A stretch of 55,423 nucleotides of DNA from assembly GCA_030770425.1 (NCBI GenBank), contig JASJFT010000269.1, forward strand, positions 1-55,423, in the 5' to 3' direction. Below the pieces are notes generated by a model. It saw only the letters and a program-made list of their open reading frames with translations. It did not search any database and was not told where the DNA came from. This stretch comes from Darksidea phi (lineage: Eukaryota; Ascomycota; Dothideomycetes; Pleosporales; Lentitheciaceae). The position numbers and the translations under genes are program-made. Each line of letters opens with the position of its first letter. Within the stretch, counting starts at the first letter, position 1. Below, one piece after another: positions 1 to 12,132 of this stretch.

Positions 1-74
<74 letters not shown>
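1..74. repeat. 74-bp poly-C run at window edge
   Basis: The first 74 bases are all C. A pure homopolymer this long at the very start is more likely a contig end or a sequencing artefact (poly-G read tails seen on the other strand) than biology. Nothing telomere-like (CCCTAA repeats) adjoins it. Confidence 0.9.
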
Positions 75-447
75 TGCTTACGCTAGAGCTGCCAACAGTC
101 GTCGGATAGAGTGGAACGGGAGAACTCGATACACCAAGTACAGATTCGGTGCTATCGTCTTGTGTGGTCTTGTCGCCGTTTATATAGTATTTCTTGTACA
201 AAGTCAGTGTACCAAGCAGCCGAGATTCTTCTGCCGCAATAAGCGTGAATGCGCGGTGGACAGGGAAGCTGAGGGCTGCGCCACCAACAGCCACACCGCT
301 ACGTCACCCCACTCCCGTGTAATTGATGCATGTACGAGCGCTTGGATGCGCAACGGAAAGCCGGCAAATCTTGCTTGGTGGCGCGGATTGGGACTCGTGT
401 TAAGGCACTTTACAGAGACGCAAGCCCGTTTTGAGTGTACGTGTCTT

Positions 448-712
448 CTAGCTCCAGGACGAATGGTTGCTACGTACTAAGAGAGCGGCAAGCTCATCCA
501 CTTGCTTCTGCAGCGTATCGATCTGCTTCTGGGCTTTCGTACACCATCGACATGATTTCGGCGGCTGTTGTGCGGAGACGACGGGAGCGATGCTGAGGAG
601 ACCGAGAACGAGGCTGGAAAAGGCACGTGCACCCTAAAGCACACAGAGGGACGTCAAGTCAGTCGACACTCAACAAGCAACGTTTCTTCATCAACATTGA
701 ACTTACCAACAT
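448..712 (-). CDS. candidate small secreted peptide, 63 aa, two exons
   Basis: Seen: on the minus strand a 6-nt first exon (712-707, Met-Leu) is followed by a canonical GTAAGT donor, an intron 706-634 (73 nt) with a CTGAC branch-like motif and a TTAG acceptor, then exon 2 633-448 ending in TAG. The product has a hydrophobic leader (residues about 5-22, SLVLGLLSIAPVVSA), a CxxC pair just after it, and a heptad-like amphipathic stretch (about residues 34-51, QKQIDTLQKQVDELAALL). Inference: an exported mini-protein with one CxxC and a short coiled coil. The tiny first exon makes the start uncertain, and a second intron could begin at GTACGT near 480-475. No family recognised. Confidence 0.35.
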
Positions 713-2074
713 CTTTCTGCTCTACGCACGCACGCGTCTTCAATTCACGGATACCTGCCCCGATACCCAGCTTTTGTGTCTCTTATACGCGTCGCGTGAT
801 TCTAGACGCTCCTCTCATTCCGAAGGTCCTTGCTTGTCATTTCATCGAATCCCTTGAGAGGGCTTCCATCGTGCTTCGAAGGAGTTTGGAGCACTCTGGC
901 CACAAGGGATACACGTATGGTGTTATGCATATCAGGAAAGTTCAATATGCCAAGGCATCTCGAGCATCTCTAGCTAGGTGTCACGGACAATTGCTCACAA
1001 GCCTGCTGATTCTGCGTTGCGATGAGTTGCATCCAGCCCTAATCAAAGCAAGCAGATACGCTCGTTTACCAGATTGACTTCCAGTTTTCCAAGCGACTGA
1101 GCATTTAGTCCGGCCTTATAAGCAGGTGTCTCTAGATGCCGCTCTGATTGCTTAAAAGGTTGGCGCAGGCTATAGTGTGCTTGACCGGTGCGAGCTCGTG
1201 CGGGTAAAGCTCGAATGCTTCGCCTAAAAATAGAATAGCGCAATTCCACGCATTGCGCGCGGGGGTCAACTGGTGAGCTGAGTGGCTTAAACCTCTGCTG
1301 CGACATTCTTCCTACTAGTCTCACTTGCCTCTATCGTTTAACATGAATGAAGCACTTTGCACATTTTGTAAAGACTTTTTTGAAGAGCAACTCGAGACAG
1401 AGAGTTGGTCTCCGTCATACGGTCAATACGCTTACAAAAACTATATGATTCCGACTCCGAACCCGACATTGAAGTTAGCTCCTTCTGGACCCTAAAAAAG
1501 AATACACATCATAAATCAATGGACGGCTTGCGCAAGTGCGGAGAGCGCATCTACAACTAAAACTCCTCCACCTCCAGTGCCAGAGCTTAGGTTTCGTCCA
1601 TACTGTATGTTGTGCAATCCGTTATCGATGAGGTGGGAGAAATTAGAAATGAAGCACGAATAGATTTGCATAGTGGGAGTCTCTTTTGTAAGGTCCGCAC
1701 AAACATAGTAGGAGTTTATCCTTTAGCGCTATACCTTATTTACTTCTTTTCCAGGTACGATTCACAATAGTGTCGGAAACAGTTCCAACTGCGAAGGATG
1801 TGCTTGGGGAGTATTTTGGGGGAAGTAGCAACCTAGAGCGTATCTATTAGTGTAGTGACGCGATTTAAGGTAGCACGTTCTCCACAAAACAAAAAACTTA
1901 TGTAAGTGAAAATCGAATAGAATTTCATCCAAGTATATCCAGAAGTGTGCAAATATGAAGGGAGATTATAGCGCCACCCTCGTAACGCTAGCGAGGGACA
2001 TTATAGGCTTAGCGGGGATCTACCTCACCTGTCAACCCTCATCAGCCTCGGCCATTCTCAGGCATTACACAATC
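713..2074. other. gene-poor stretch with a possible decayed coding relic
   Basis: No intact gene seen. From 1343 a 50-codon open stretch (stop at 1493-1495) starts with a short CxxC motif followed by acidic residues, a style seen at the N-terminus of fungal HET-domain and related proteins. A second open stretch, about 1517-1660, ends in a proline-rich segment. This is weak evidence for a broken gene. The segment 1655-1717 recurs at the far end of the window. Confidence 0.3.
1655..1717 (+). repeat. dispersed repeat, left copy (mate at 55358-55411)
   Basis: The block beginning GATTTGCATAGTGGGAGTCT and containing AAGGTCCGCAC and AGTAGGAGTTT recurs at the right edge of the window in the same orientation with a few substitutions and a small indel. 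In both copies one frame reads ICIVGVS, so both may descend from one gene family. Confidence 0.75.
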
Positions 2075-5000
2075 ATGGACCCGATAAGCGCAGCAGCAAG
2101 CATCATCACCCTTGTCCAACTGACCTACAAGATCAGCAGTCTCTGTCTTGATATCCACTCCGATATCAAAAGCGCCAGGCTGGACATACTTCGACTGAGC
2201 GATGAGGTTAAATCTCTTCGTGCACTCCTCGAGGGCGCAGCAGGCCTCGCGTCTAGCGAGCGGCTTCATGGCGCATCCCGATTACCGCAGCTGGACGATC
2301 TCGTAAAAGCCGACGGAGTGCTTGCGAGATGTAGAACCGAGCTACTGGAGTTGCAAGGCTGGTTACAGACAGTGTTGAGAACTAGTGTATGCAACTTCAC
2401 ACTGCCGACTTTGTATCACGCTGCTCGCGTTGCGATTTGCCGAACCGCGCAGCTTTGATCTGAAGCATCGAGCAGTGCTACCCTCTAGATGAGTTTTACT
2501 GATTTTGTCTGTATTAGACGCAATCTAGACTCGGTGCCGTCCAATGGACATGGAAAAAGAAGGATGCAACTCGTCGAGCAGAAAGCATCTTTCGCATCAA
2601 AAGCAGTCTCCAGCTAGCTCTCTCTCTGGACCAAACTACCGTTTTGCTTGAGACCCATATGAACGTTTTGTCTCTTCAAGATACGATCGGGGATGCAAAT
2701 AGAGAAGGTCTCCGACGCTCGATCGTCCAATGGCTTGCGGTACCCCATCGTTCACGGGCCTTCGATGATGCGCGCAAACTCAGGAGCCCTACGACCGGTA
2801 AATGGTTTCTTACTGGATCCGTATTCAACGACTGGAAGCGCACGCCGAGGTCCGTCCTGTGGCTCCACGGCATTCCGGGGTCTGGGAAGACGGTACTCTC
2901 TTCGTCAATAATAGAACAACTCATCAGCACTGAACAAACCTGCAACCGAGCGGTAACTTTACACCACTTCTTCGATTTCAGCACACAGGACAAACAAGAA
3001 CATGACCACTTTCTCCGATCGCTATTGGCGCAAATGCAGGCATCCAAGCAGGAGATCCTAGAGCCCATACGTTCGCTCTACGCCCGCTACAGCGACAAGG
3101 CGCAATATCCAGGTGATAAAGAATTGCTAGAAGCTCTGCACGCGACTCTCATGAATTCGGGACAAACATATATCATTATCGATGCCATAGACGAGTGTTC
3201 TGCCCGTGAGAGTCTTTTGGACGTCATTGAAGAGGTCTCGAAATGGGACATAGAGGAACTCCATCTGCTGGCGACCAGTCGTGAGGAATCAGACATTCAA
3301 GACCTTTTCAACCGCATTGCCAGCCACCAATGCTGTATGGATGCGACAGCTGTGAACGCCGATATTAGATGGCACGTGCAAGAAAGTATTAACAAGGACC
3401 CGCGGCTGAAAAGATGGCCACCCGACGTTCAAGACGAGATTGTTACTGCGCTAACTTCGAAGACTGGTGGGATGTTTCGCTGGGCTGATTGTCAGCTTCG
3501 GACACTGAAAAAATGTAAGACTATCAAAGGACTACGGCATGCTTTCGAGTCACTCCCGGCAACCCTTGATGAAACATACTTAAGAATACTTGACGGCATT
3601 GATCCGGAATTTGCGCAAGATACACACAGAATGCTTCTATGGCTTTGCTTTTCTCTGTAAGTCAGATGAAGCTATCTTGGACACGAATATCTGCTAACGT
3701 ATCGCTTCTTCCAAGGCGTCCTTTATTCATCAGTGAGATAACTGAAGCATTGGCGGTCGACCTAGAATCCCAACAATACGATGTCACACGAAGGATGGAG
3801 GACCCGTCAGATGTGCTTTCCACCTGTGGGAGCCTCGTGGTTTGCAACGACGGGCTACTTAAGCTGGCGCATTACTCGGTGAAAGAGTATCTTATGTCCA
3901 GCCGCATTCTTTCCACTCGACAATCGGCTTACTTTGTTTCGGTATGTTACTATCCGGTAAATCCCATATGTATAATGTTGAAGAGCCTATGCGGATCACA
4001 GTCTTTAGAGCAGCATAGTTTCTACTCTGAGGCAACAACTTTTAACATCCTCTCGGATAAAATACACTGACTTTTTGCCCTCACGCTTAGGAACATTCTG
4101 CGCACATATGTATTGCGAAGACATGTTTAGTCTACCTCCGACATTTCGAAAATTCGGGACAAATTGAACCCGGTGCCGGCAGTTGGCCGCCCCTTTTTAG
4201 TTATTCTCTGGGTCATTTGTCTCTCCATTACAACTTAGCCAATCGTATACCGGAGCTCACGTCCCTTGCTTTGGATCTCATAGATGGGCCTCGGTCAAAC
4301 ATTTTCCGGTGGGCATGGCGAGTTGGTGTTTTCCCCGAAAGAATCTACGGCAAAGACATTGACACCCTCGAGTCTAGACGACAAACGGCTTTCTATAACG
4401 CCGCACTCATGGGAAGTCCCGAGCTTCTAGAGATTCTTCTAGAACGTGGTGCAGATATCAACGAAAGAGGCGGGTATTTGGGTACTGCTTTGACGGCCGC
4501 TACTTATCATGGCTCCCGTGAAAGTGTGAAATTTCTACTATCCAGAGGTGCGGATCCCAAAATCCAAGCCGGCCATTATAGCACTGCCTTGCATGCTGCC
4601 ACGTTGTCAGGAGAGTGGCGGGATATAATGGAAATGTTGATCTCTCACGGAGCGGACGTAAACGCTACTGGCGGTTACTACGGCACAGTTTTGTCTGCTG
4701 CTGTACAAGCTCAAGCCGAAGCGGGAGCTTTGGTTAGGTTTCTCCTCAAAGCTGGCGCTGACCCACACCTTGGGGATCGTTGGCCGACCCTTCCTTTCGC
4801 CGCAGCAAAAGGCGACGAAGCTTCCGTTGGACTCCTTCTCGAATGGGGTGTAGATCCAGATGAATTCAACGGCGGGGCTCTCGAATATGCTCTCACATTT
4901 GGCCATGTGAATATTGCTCGTATGCTGCTCGCAAAGGGGGCCAGATTAGGTACGTAACTCCGCAGCACGAAACATGTCGCAATTTGCAAGACAAAGCATG

Positions 5001-5945
5001 ATATTAATAGCCCGTTGGATAAGCTTTTCTAACCTTGTTTGCCTATAACCAGATACTTTTAGCAATGGGTTTTATGGTGACTCTTTCTGCGCCGCCATGG
5101 CGGGAGGGCTCGCCTCGCTGAAATTCCTCGTTAACGAGAATAACGTGGACTATAGGCTCAGTGACATTGAGGGGAGGACTGCACTTCACATAGCGGCCTG
5201 CAGCGAAGACGCCAACATTATCACCTATCTACTTGACCTCGGACTCGATGCAACCCAACAAGACCTGAAGGGCTGGTCCGTTTTCCACTATGCTGCTTTA
5301 TGCGATACACCTAGGAACCTGAAGGTCCTGCTCAAGCATATCAACTTCTCAGCCGTACCGCAATCACGAGGATGGTCTCCCTTACACCTTGCCTGTCGAA
5401 GAAATGGACCGGAGGCTTTGGACTTGCTCACTGAGGCCGGCTTCAGTCCATCTACGGTAGTTACTTCGCATCCCCCAAGACAATGGACGCTTTATGATAT
5501 TGCCTTTGCCCATGAAAATCGCAGGCTGTTATCAAAAGATGGGACTTCTAAGCACCGTCTTCTCGGAAATGAATTGGATGAAGAAAAAGAGAAAACCCTC
5601 CCCACTCCACTGACTGAAGCATATGATTGGTTATGCGATGGATGCGCTTTCGGAGCCGTATGTATACACGCAAAAACCATTAATCTTTTACTGATTGAGC
5701 AACAGGCTGAAGTCTCATACGGACCTCGATACCGCTGCGGCACTTGCTCTGATTTTGACTATTGTTTTATGTGCAATTTGTCCGCGGAGCAGACACATCC
5801 GCATCCAATCATCGAGACCAAAGAGGATACCCTCATCTCCTTTTCGGAGGAAGATGAGAACGCTGATGGAGGTGAATTCTTCCAGCGCCTCATTTCATCT
5901 TTGGAGGACATTTTTCGACTACAGGGCAACCAATTCCTAGCGTAG
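2075..5945 (+). CDS. NLR-like protein: fungal N-domain, NACHT, ankyrin repeats, ZZ finger (1126 aa)
   Basis: Six exons: 2075-2386, 2518-3656, 3716-3941, 4091-4949, 5053-5657, 5706-5945 (3381 nt). Donors are GTATGC, GTAAGT, GTATGT, GTACGT, GTATGT; the last intron is 48 nt and in frame. Residues 1-140 form the helical domain common at the N-terminus of fungal STAND proteins (starts MDPISAAAS). NACHT: Walker A GIPGSGKT at about 222-229, Walker B YIIIDAIDEC at about 322-331, then LLATSRE. Ankyrin repeats run from about 655 to 985. A ZZ-type zinc finger (CDGC, RYRCGTC, FDYCFMC, HPHP) spans about 1040-1085. Family knowledge: such proteins act in non-self recognition and programmed cell death, with the ankyrins as sensor. 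The ligand is unknown. The start was chosen because it opens the conserved N-domain; a Met 40 codons upstream is in frame but lies outside it. All exons stay open, so the gene looks intact. Confidence 0.88.
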
Positions 5946-7265
5946 GCACCATTCTGCTTCGTAAAAAAGCATCGAAGAGTGGGGTTATTGATTTCCGAGC
6001 GCCATTTTCCAGCAGTTTGCTTAGCTCTTGCCCTTCTGCTGGCTATTGGCCGCGTATGCGAGTTCTACAATAGTAACAAACGTCTGCCTCAATTTCTCTT
6101 ACAATTACAATTACAATATGAGAGCGACAGCTACTAGGCACAACTGCCTGCACTTGGCCATGTTTGTGGTATTAGACTGTCGTACCTTTATGCGTCGCTA
6201 CAGAAACGCATCCCCGAATCAAGGGGCTTAGCACTCCAACACGAAAGTGCTTGCGTCCTCAAATTTGCACAATTTTCCTCCTTACATTGGGGAATTTTGG
6301 AACTGTAGCACTTGCAAATCCTAGTTGAATTGTTTAGTCAGCCTACCACATATGTAGATGTGAAGGACCTAGTGCACCTGGGTGCCTGTGAATGGATAGC
6401 TTCCGATTTGGCTGCGCCTACCCGGTGTACTAGCAGAGCAGGCACCAGGGCTTCGTTCCGTCGAGCTCTTATGGGGCGCCCATTTTGATTCTTAGCATAG
6501 GTGCGCTGAATATGGCTTGGGCTACAATTGTGAGTTTGTGCGTGCTCGAGGAAGAATTCCAGGCTTGGAAGAAGTCGTTATTTGGGGCACTATACGAAAG
6601 CCTGGCCAGCATATTTGAAGGAGAAGACTGGTGCGAGAGTCGGAGCGATTTGTGGAGCTTTGCGTCGAAGAACTGGAGTATTCGTGAGGTTTGCGGAACG
6701 CGAAACGGGCTCGGGGTCGCAATGCTATGCAGATGGGAGGATTCATGATGTACCAACGGCGTGCAGAAGATTTGGTTCCCTAATCATCGTCTAGCGATTT
6801 CACTCAGCATGATTTTCCGCTGGCGGTGCAATTCACCATCATGCGGATCACCACCCTTCTCCTACTTCCGTTCAAGACCCTGCAGGGAAACATCATTCCT
6901 TCCTGCTGTTGCTCAGGAGTTTATCCGTCCGGCCGGTTTTGGTAAGAGGAGATAGATGTCCGTGTAAAGGGCCGCGCAGTGCCGTACAAGTCTGTCCATA
7001 GAGACAACAAGATCGGCAGTTTAGATTTCAGCAGCAACCTCCACAAAGACATTGAACCTATCTCTGTTCCTTTGTACGTGGAGTTCCTGACACTGCTGAA
7101 CTTCTTTTTAAGGACAACCTGAGCGTTTGGGACGACGAAGCCGAGCTGATCGTTGATAGATATTGTTCTCGATGGAGTACGCTATTTGATGCGCGTTGAG
7201 ATGCACGCCACGCATGACTACAAACGCTCGCAAGTTTTGGGCCGAGACGTCCTCCCAAGTCCATA
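5946..7265. other. intergenic, no recognisable gene
   Basis: About 1.3 kb without a gene I can support. Open stretches of 60-95 codons occur on both strands around 6470-6760, but they overlap each other, have no recognisable motif and look like chance. A short TTACAA repeat lies near 6099-6117. Confidence 0.5.
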
Positions 7266-10200
7266 TTAAATTCCTTTAATAGGCCTTTTCATCTCCTCCA
7301 CTGCTTCACCCCGCGTCGGAGTGCTTCGTAGCGACGAACCCGTAGTGCCCTCCTCGTCCTCTGGTATCATCACCGACACGTCCCCGAATCGCTTCTTTTG
7401 TCTCTTGATGCGTGCAAAGTCGGTTCCATCCGCGTCTTCGGCGTCGTACGCAAGCGGACGCTTGGACGCCGGCTTCTGCGGGGTAGTGTTGTTGCTTGAC
7501 GGTAGGTCTTTGTACGAGCTAAAGACCGCCTTGCCCCTCCGAAGCTGAACCCCACTGTCTTCCGTCTCCGTCGCCGTAACCGTGTATCCAGATCGGATGT
7601 TCATGATATGGAGCACCGTGTCGTTCTCATCGAGCTTGGTGCCTTTCTTTTTCGCCTCGGACGGGAAATCAGCATCGCTTGCGTCCCAGACACGATCCTC
7701 ATATACATAGAATGTGCCAAGGTCCGCCGGACGAAAGTAGATACGGCCGTCTGCACCTTCTGTTGAGCGTAATGTCAAAGGGTCCATGTGATACACGAAC
7801 ATGTCGTCTTGCGTGTGCAAATATCCCATGAGCGACATCTCCATGCTGCTGGTTCAAAGACTTTGAAGCGCGAGCAGCGGACCACATAGAAGTTGTTCAC
7901 TTTCTTTTCGAACTGGCAAAGCGAGCAAAATCGTGGGGTGAATGTGAGATTCGAGGTTGGAATTTTATACCGCTCTTTTTCCCTCGTGCCTTTGAGCGTG
8001 CCGGTTTTGTCGAGCTTAGGAAGGAAGCTGGACGATAGTGTCCGGCATATGAGCTTAGCCGAAAAATATGTACCCAAGAATACTTTCTGTGGTGCAAGAA
8101 AAAGACTTTTTTGGAGTTTGCAATGGAATATTCATGATTTTAAAGCCTCGCCCACACAGCGGAGCGACCAAACATGGTAGGGGTATACACACGTTTGAAA
8201 CTTCGGGGACAACATATCGAGTTTCATACATCGTATCCGAAGGCCTTTAAAGAATAGTCCGTCCGTGCAAACAAATATCGGTATCCGCAACTGAGTGTAC
8301 AAGACACATTTGATCGGAATAATCCAGGTTCTCGAGCTCCCAACACACCATAAGTAATATATGGTTTGGATTTCTTAATCATGAAACTTCAAGCCACTGG
8401 CGCCCTCCGTTGAGAGCAAGCAATGCTTGTTTTAGAGCCGCGCCGGTTCCATCCCCATTTCTGGATTGCTTTTTGGAGAGAACGCCCAGGCGAACTTCCC
8501 ATTTTGTTCAGTGCTTTGAGTTTTAGCAATATCGCTGCGGACTTGTGCGTTTTGATGTCGGGGTGTGGTGTAGTTATAGTTAACTGAGTTTGTGCCTTTG
8601 TAAGCAAGGGGCGCTCAAGAGCACGGACATGGGGTTCTTGCCCGAGCCTTTCTTTCATACGAGGAACAGAGGAAGGACTCATGTCGTATGTACATGCCGA
8701 TTTTTGGTAATATATACCATAGTGATGCTGCATAATTCCCACCATAGCATTCATGCCGGACCTTATCTCCGTGAGCTGGGGAGAACCATCTCTTTTCCCA
8801 ATATCTTGAATTTTCTCGTCAACTCTCCACACCCATTGCTCCCAGAATGTCTGATTTAGTTCCTAGAAACTGATAAATCTCTTCCTTGTCATAGCCCCGA
8901 ACCTTCATAGTAAGTCCCATCTGGGCGTTAAGTAGGCGCAAGAACTTGGCGGCCTTGTCAAGAACGGCTCATCCACCTCGTCATCAGAGAGGTGCTTGCA
9001 TGATAGCAGATGGTTGTCAACAAGCCTATCCCCATAGGCATGCAGATGATCGAGCGTCTCATAGCTCACTTTGACGGCCACGTAGTTATCGTCCTACTCG
9101 GGCTCGGCAAGGCATATTGTTGTTGCCACGTTGGCTACAGCATTGCGCATTATATATGTCGCAGCTTGTATTTTGTAAGTGTGCTGGGTGCGGTATTAAA
9201 TGATAATGCACTCGGAACGCTAACCAAACCGCATGATCCGACCGCAATATTGGATCTAAATCGGCAGCGACGGAGGCAGCGTATGCGGATGTGGGTTGTG
9301 ATAGGTCGCATGCACACTGCGGCGAGCGTTTATTTAAAACAAGAATACGCCCACGTCGATGTCGTAGCCGCTTGAAACACTCGTAAGGCACCGTCCATCG
9401 AATTTGCTTTGAACATTTGGTGAAAAGGCGAGCCCATGAAGGGATGTGCTACATAATTCGATGGCACCGTCATGCGTCGGATCGGAAGGGTTTTCCAGCC
9501 AGCGAGCAGAAGCCAGACATGTTCCAGAACCATTTGAAATTTTACTTTCTCGCAGATAAATGTCTGTGAAACTTTTAACATAGACGGAGAAAAGCAATCC
9601 ATATGGGAGTGTAGACGTGATGTTCTATTTTAGCGCGGCGGACGCCGGAGGCATTCATCGTCTGGTGCGTCTGGTGTTCTGTTTTTATTCCGAGAACAGG
9701 AAATTCGCATCAGTGCTGAGATGCACGTTTTTACTCGCTCATGTTTGGAACGGAATTCGTGTTTGGTGGATAGGAATGTGGTGCGCGAACCGTCCACCAT
9801 GCTACACCCCACGGTTTTTTTGTAGGCCTCGGTTTCAGACCGCGGGAGGGGATCATCGTCCGACAGATCGAAATATTGTTTAAACCTCCCCCAGTGCAGG
9901 TCAACCAAATCTTTGAGTTGACTCGATTTTGCGCTCCAGTACTGGTCTTTTACCACTGTACTTGATGCACGTGAAGACTGGTCGAATTTGAGCTTAATAG
10001 TTGGTTGGCCTTTGGGATTCAGTTTAAGTCGTATTCCGTCGTAGATATTAGTCTTCTCCAACTGGGCGATTTTCTTTTCCAACTCGGTTTGGTTCTCGCC
10101 CAGCTTCATCATCCACAGCTCAAACGTGGTCGGCTTCACGTATCTCTCGCCCGGCTTCCGTGCCTCAGTGTTTCCTATGAGGCTATACGCCTGAATGTCG

Positions 10201-11300
10201 TTGGGTTCTGTCACCGCCATGCCCTCCGGATTGAGGACTTTGCCGTCCTCGTTGATTTGGTAACCTGGTTTCAACATCGAGATTTGAGTTCCGGGCGGCA
10301 GTCCGTAGTCTAGCTCTCCTGTTCTGTCGTGTTGGCATTCGACACAATACTTGCGTTCGTTTGACATGACAAAATCAAACCCGGTAGAGTGCTCGTTCGC
10401 ACAAGTTCGAGCTGGCAAATAGACAGTGAGGTCAGTTGCCATTGGTGGCCTAATCTTGCCCTGGGAAGCCAACGCGCGGCCAGCGGTAGTGCGCAATGAG
10501 CGTAACTTGTCGATCGATCTGCCTTCGATCATGACTTTCACTGTGCTTTTTCGTGTCTTGAATAGTTTTGTGGCTAATTTTTCCGAAAGGGTCAGTGAAG
10601 TACAAGGCCTTGGATTTTGAGATTTGGAAACGGTCGTATTGCGGGACAGAGGAGGTTTTTATCAGGAGGTTCTTATATTCGAGCGCGCACTTGGGATTCG
10701 CTAGGAACGAGATCGGCCCATAAAGATCGACGTGGCGCCAGGGCTGCGGCGTCGCCGAGAGCAGCATGTAGTAGAACCCCTTCAGCCACCGACGGGTGTA
10801 CGACGATTGCGTGTATAAGCCCTTGCGAAAATGGACCTCATCGATGATGACAAATTGGAAACAACGTTGGATGTTGCCAGGCCACTCCATACCCAAGGCG
10901 GAGTCGACATGGTTGGGAAGCAGAGGTCTCTTGTTGTTGTTTTGGCGGTAGATTTCAGAACATTCGAGGATGCTTTGAGGATTTTAGTCTCCAAGCAAGC
11001 CTTCCACATTCGAAGATTTTGTATCTTCTTGGAGGAGTGTTGAGAAGTCTTCCACTGTCTTGCCATGTGGTCGAAAGCGTATGAGTTATGCGTCCCAGCA
11101 ACTCCCATAGAGGAATAGACACATGCATTTTAGTTGAGACGCAGAGGTCGCTCGTAAAGTATGGAGCGAGGAATTTTATGACATGAGTCGAAATTGACAA
11201 AATTTAGTACTCCAAGAAAGGGGTTCACATTATGTGCCTTTTATCTTGGCTTGGAAGGGCGTAGGACTTCCATAGCGCCTGAGTCTTGGTGTTTTAGAGA
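7266..11300 (-). pseudogene. relic of a large SNF2/DEAD-like helicase gene
   Basis: Read on the minus strand, helicase-like pieces follow in the expected order but in shifting frames with stops. Near 11210 NPFLGVL resembles the segment before the Walker A motif, which is lost. At 10835-10720 come VIIDEVHF (DEAD-box-like motif II) and LLSATP (motif III). A long open piece follows at 10541-9630 (linker with a CVEC pair), then 9602-9330 with WLLLAG, and near 9165-9090 a segment resembling the ANxVxLxEP motif, ended by an in-frame stop. Further pieces lie at 8832-8389 and 8077-7775. The last open piece, 7844-7266 (193 codons), has a lysine-rich KRQKKR tract. I count at least five frame changes, so this is a pseudogene unless there are many unseen introns. 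Assignment to SNF2 rests on motif order and is moderate; extension to 7266 is an inference from strand and spacing. Confidence 0.6.
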
Positions 11301-12132
11301 GAATGTAGTTACGAGTGTGTCGTCAAGAAAGGCGAGAAATGGTGTGCTTTTATATGGCGGAACAAACGCCTTCGATTACAAGCGGGCGGGAGAGTCGACT
11401 TGAGAGGCGCTTCGTCTTGCACGGAAGTAAGTCTTCTTGTGCTGAACCTTTGGTTGGCGGTTCAAGCCCATGCCATGTTTCGTGTACCACTTCCAGAGCG
11501 GACAGCGTCCCATATGCTGTCGATCAAGCAGTTTTTAGAACCCTGGCCAGACCACATAACCCGAGCATTTTGAGAATTCGCAAAGGAAGGCCATAGAAAT
11601 AGCTTGGATGGATCCTGGAATTCTCCAAAGTCCGAGGCCCGTAGAAAATAGCTTTCTGGATTTGAGGAAGCGCAGAGGGTCCATACGATTGTAGACTTGC
11701 AGTTTTAGATAGGATTGAGGGGGGCGGAGTGCGAGGACTTTGGAACTTCGGATCGACTGGAAGGGAGGAGGCGAGAGCCACATGTAGCCAGAGCTGGTGT
11801 TCTTTTTTAACCCCAAGTCGGAGCATGATTATTTGATGCGAAAGTTTTAGGCAGAGGTAGAGAGAACGTGTAGTGGAAAGGAAAAAGGAATGTGGGAGTG
11901 GGAGGGGATTATATAGTGGGATTATGATTGCACATGGGACCGGATGGAAGAAGAAAGAATTAGCGTAATGAGTTGATCCAAGGTTGGGATAAATTGGAAT
12001 TTTCGAATGGATCTGATGATGCATATTCGACCGATTTCATCACCGCCTTGACGCCTCTCTAAACATACTACTACCCACCATATTCCCTCTACTCCCAGTT
12101 CTCCTTTCCCATCCCTCCCACACATCTACCAT
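11301..12132. other. 5' flank of helicase relic, unassigned
   Basis: A minus-strand open stretch of 167 codons (12024-11524), overlapped by a second open frame of 94 codons, may be the decayed N-terminal region of the helicase relic: one frame reads RCPLWKWYTKHGMGL just downstream. I cannot fix a start. The segment 11880-12030 is A/G-rich and holds the 3' flank of mog1. Confidence 0.3.

Noticed and set aside
11445..11480. GGTTCAAGCCC stretch resembling a tRNA T-arm
   Set aside because: No matching acceptor stem, D-arm or anticodon arm could be placed around it.
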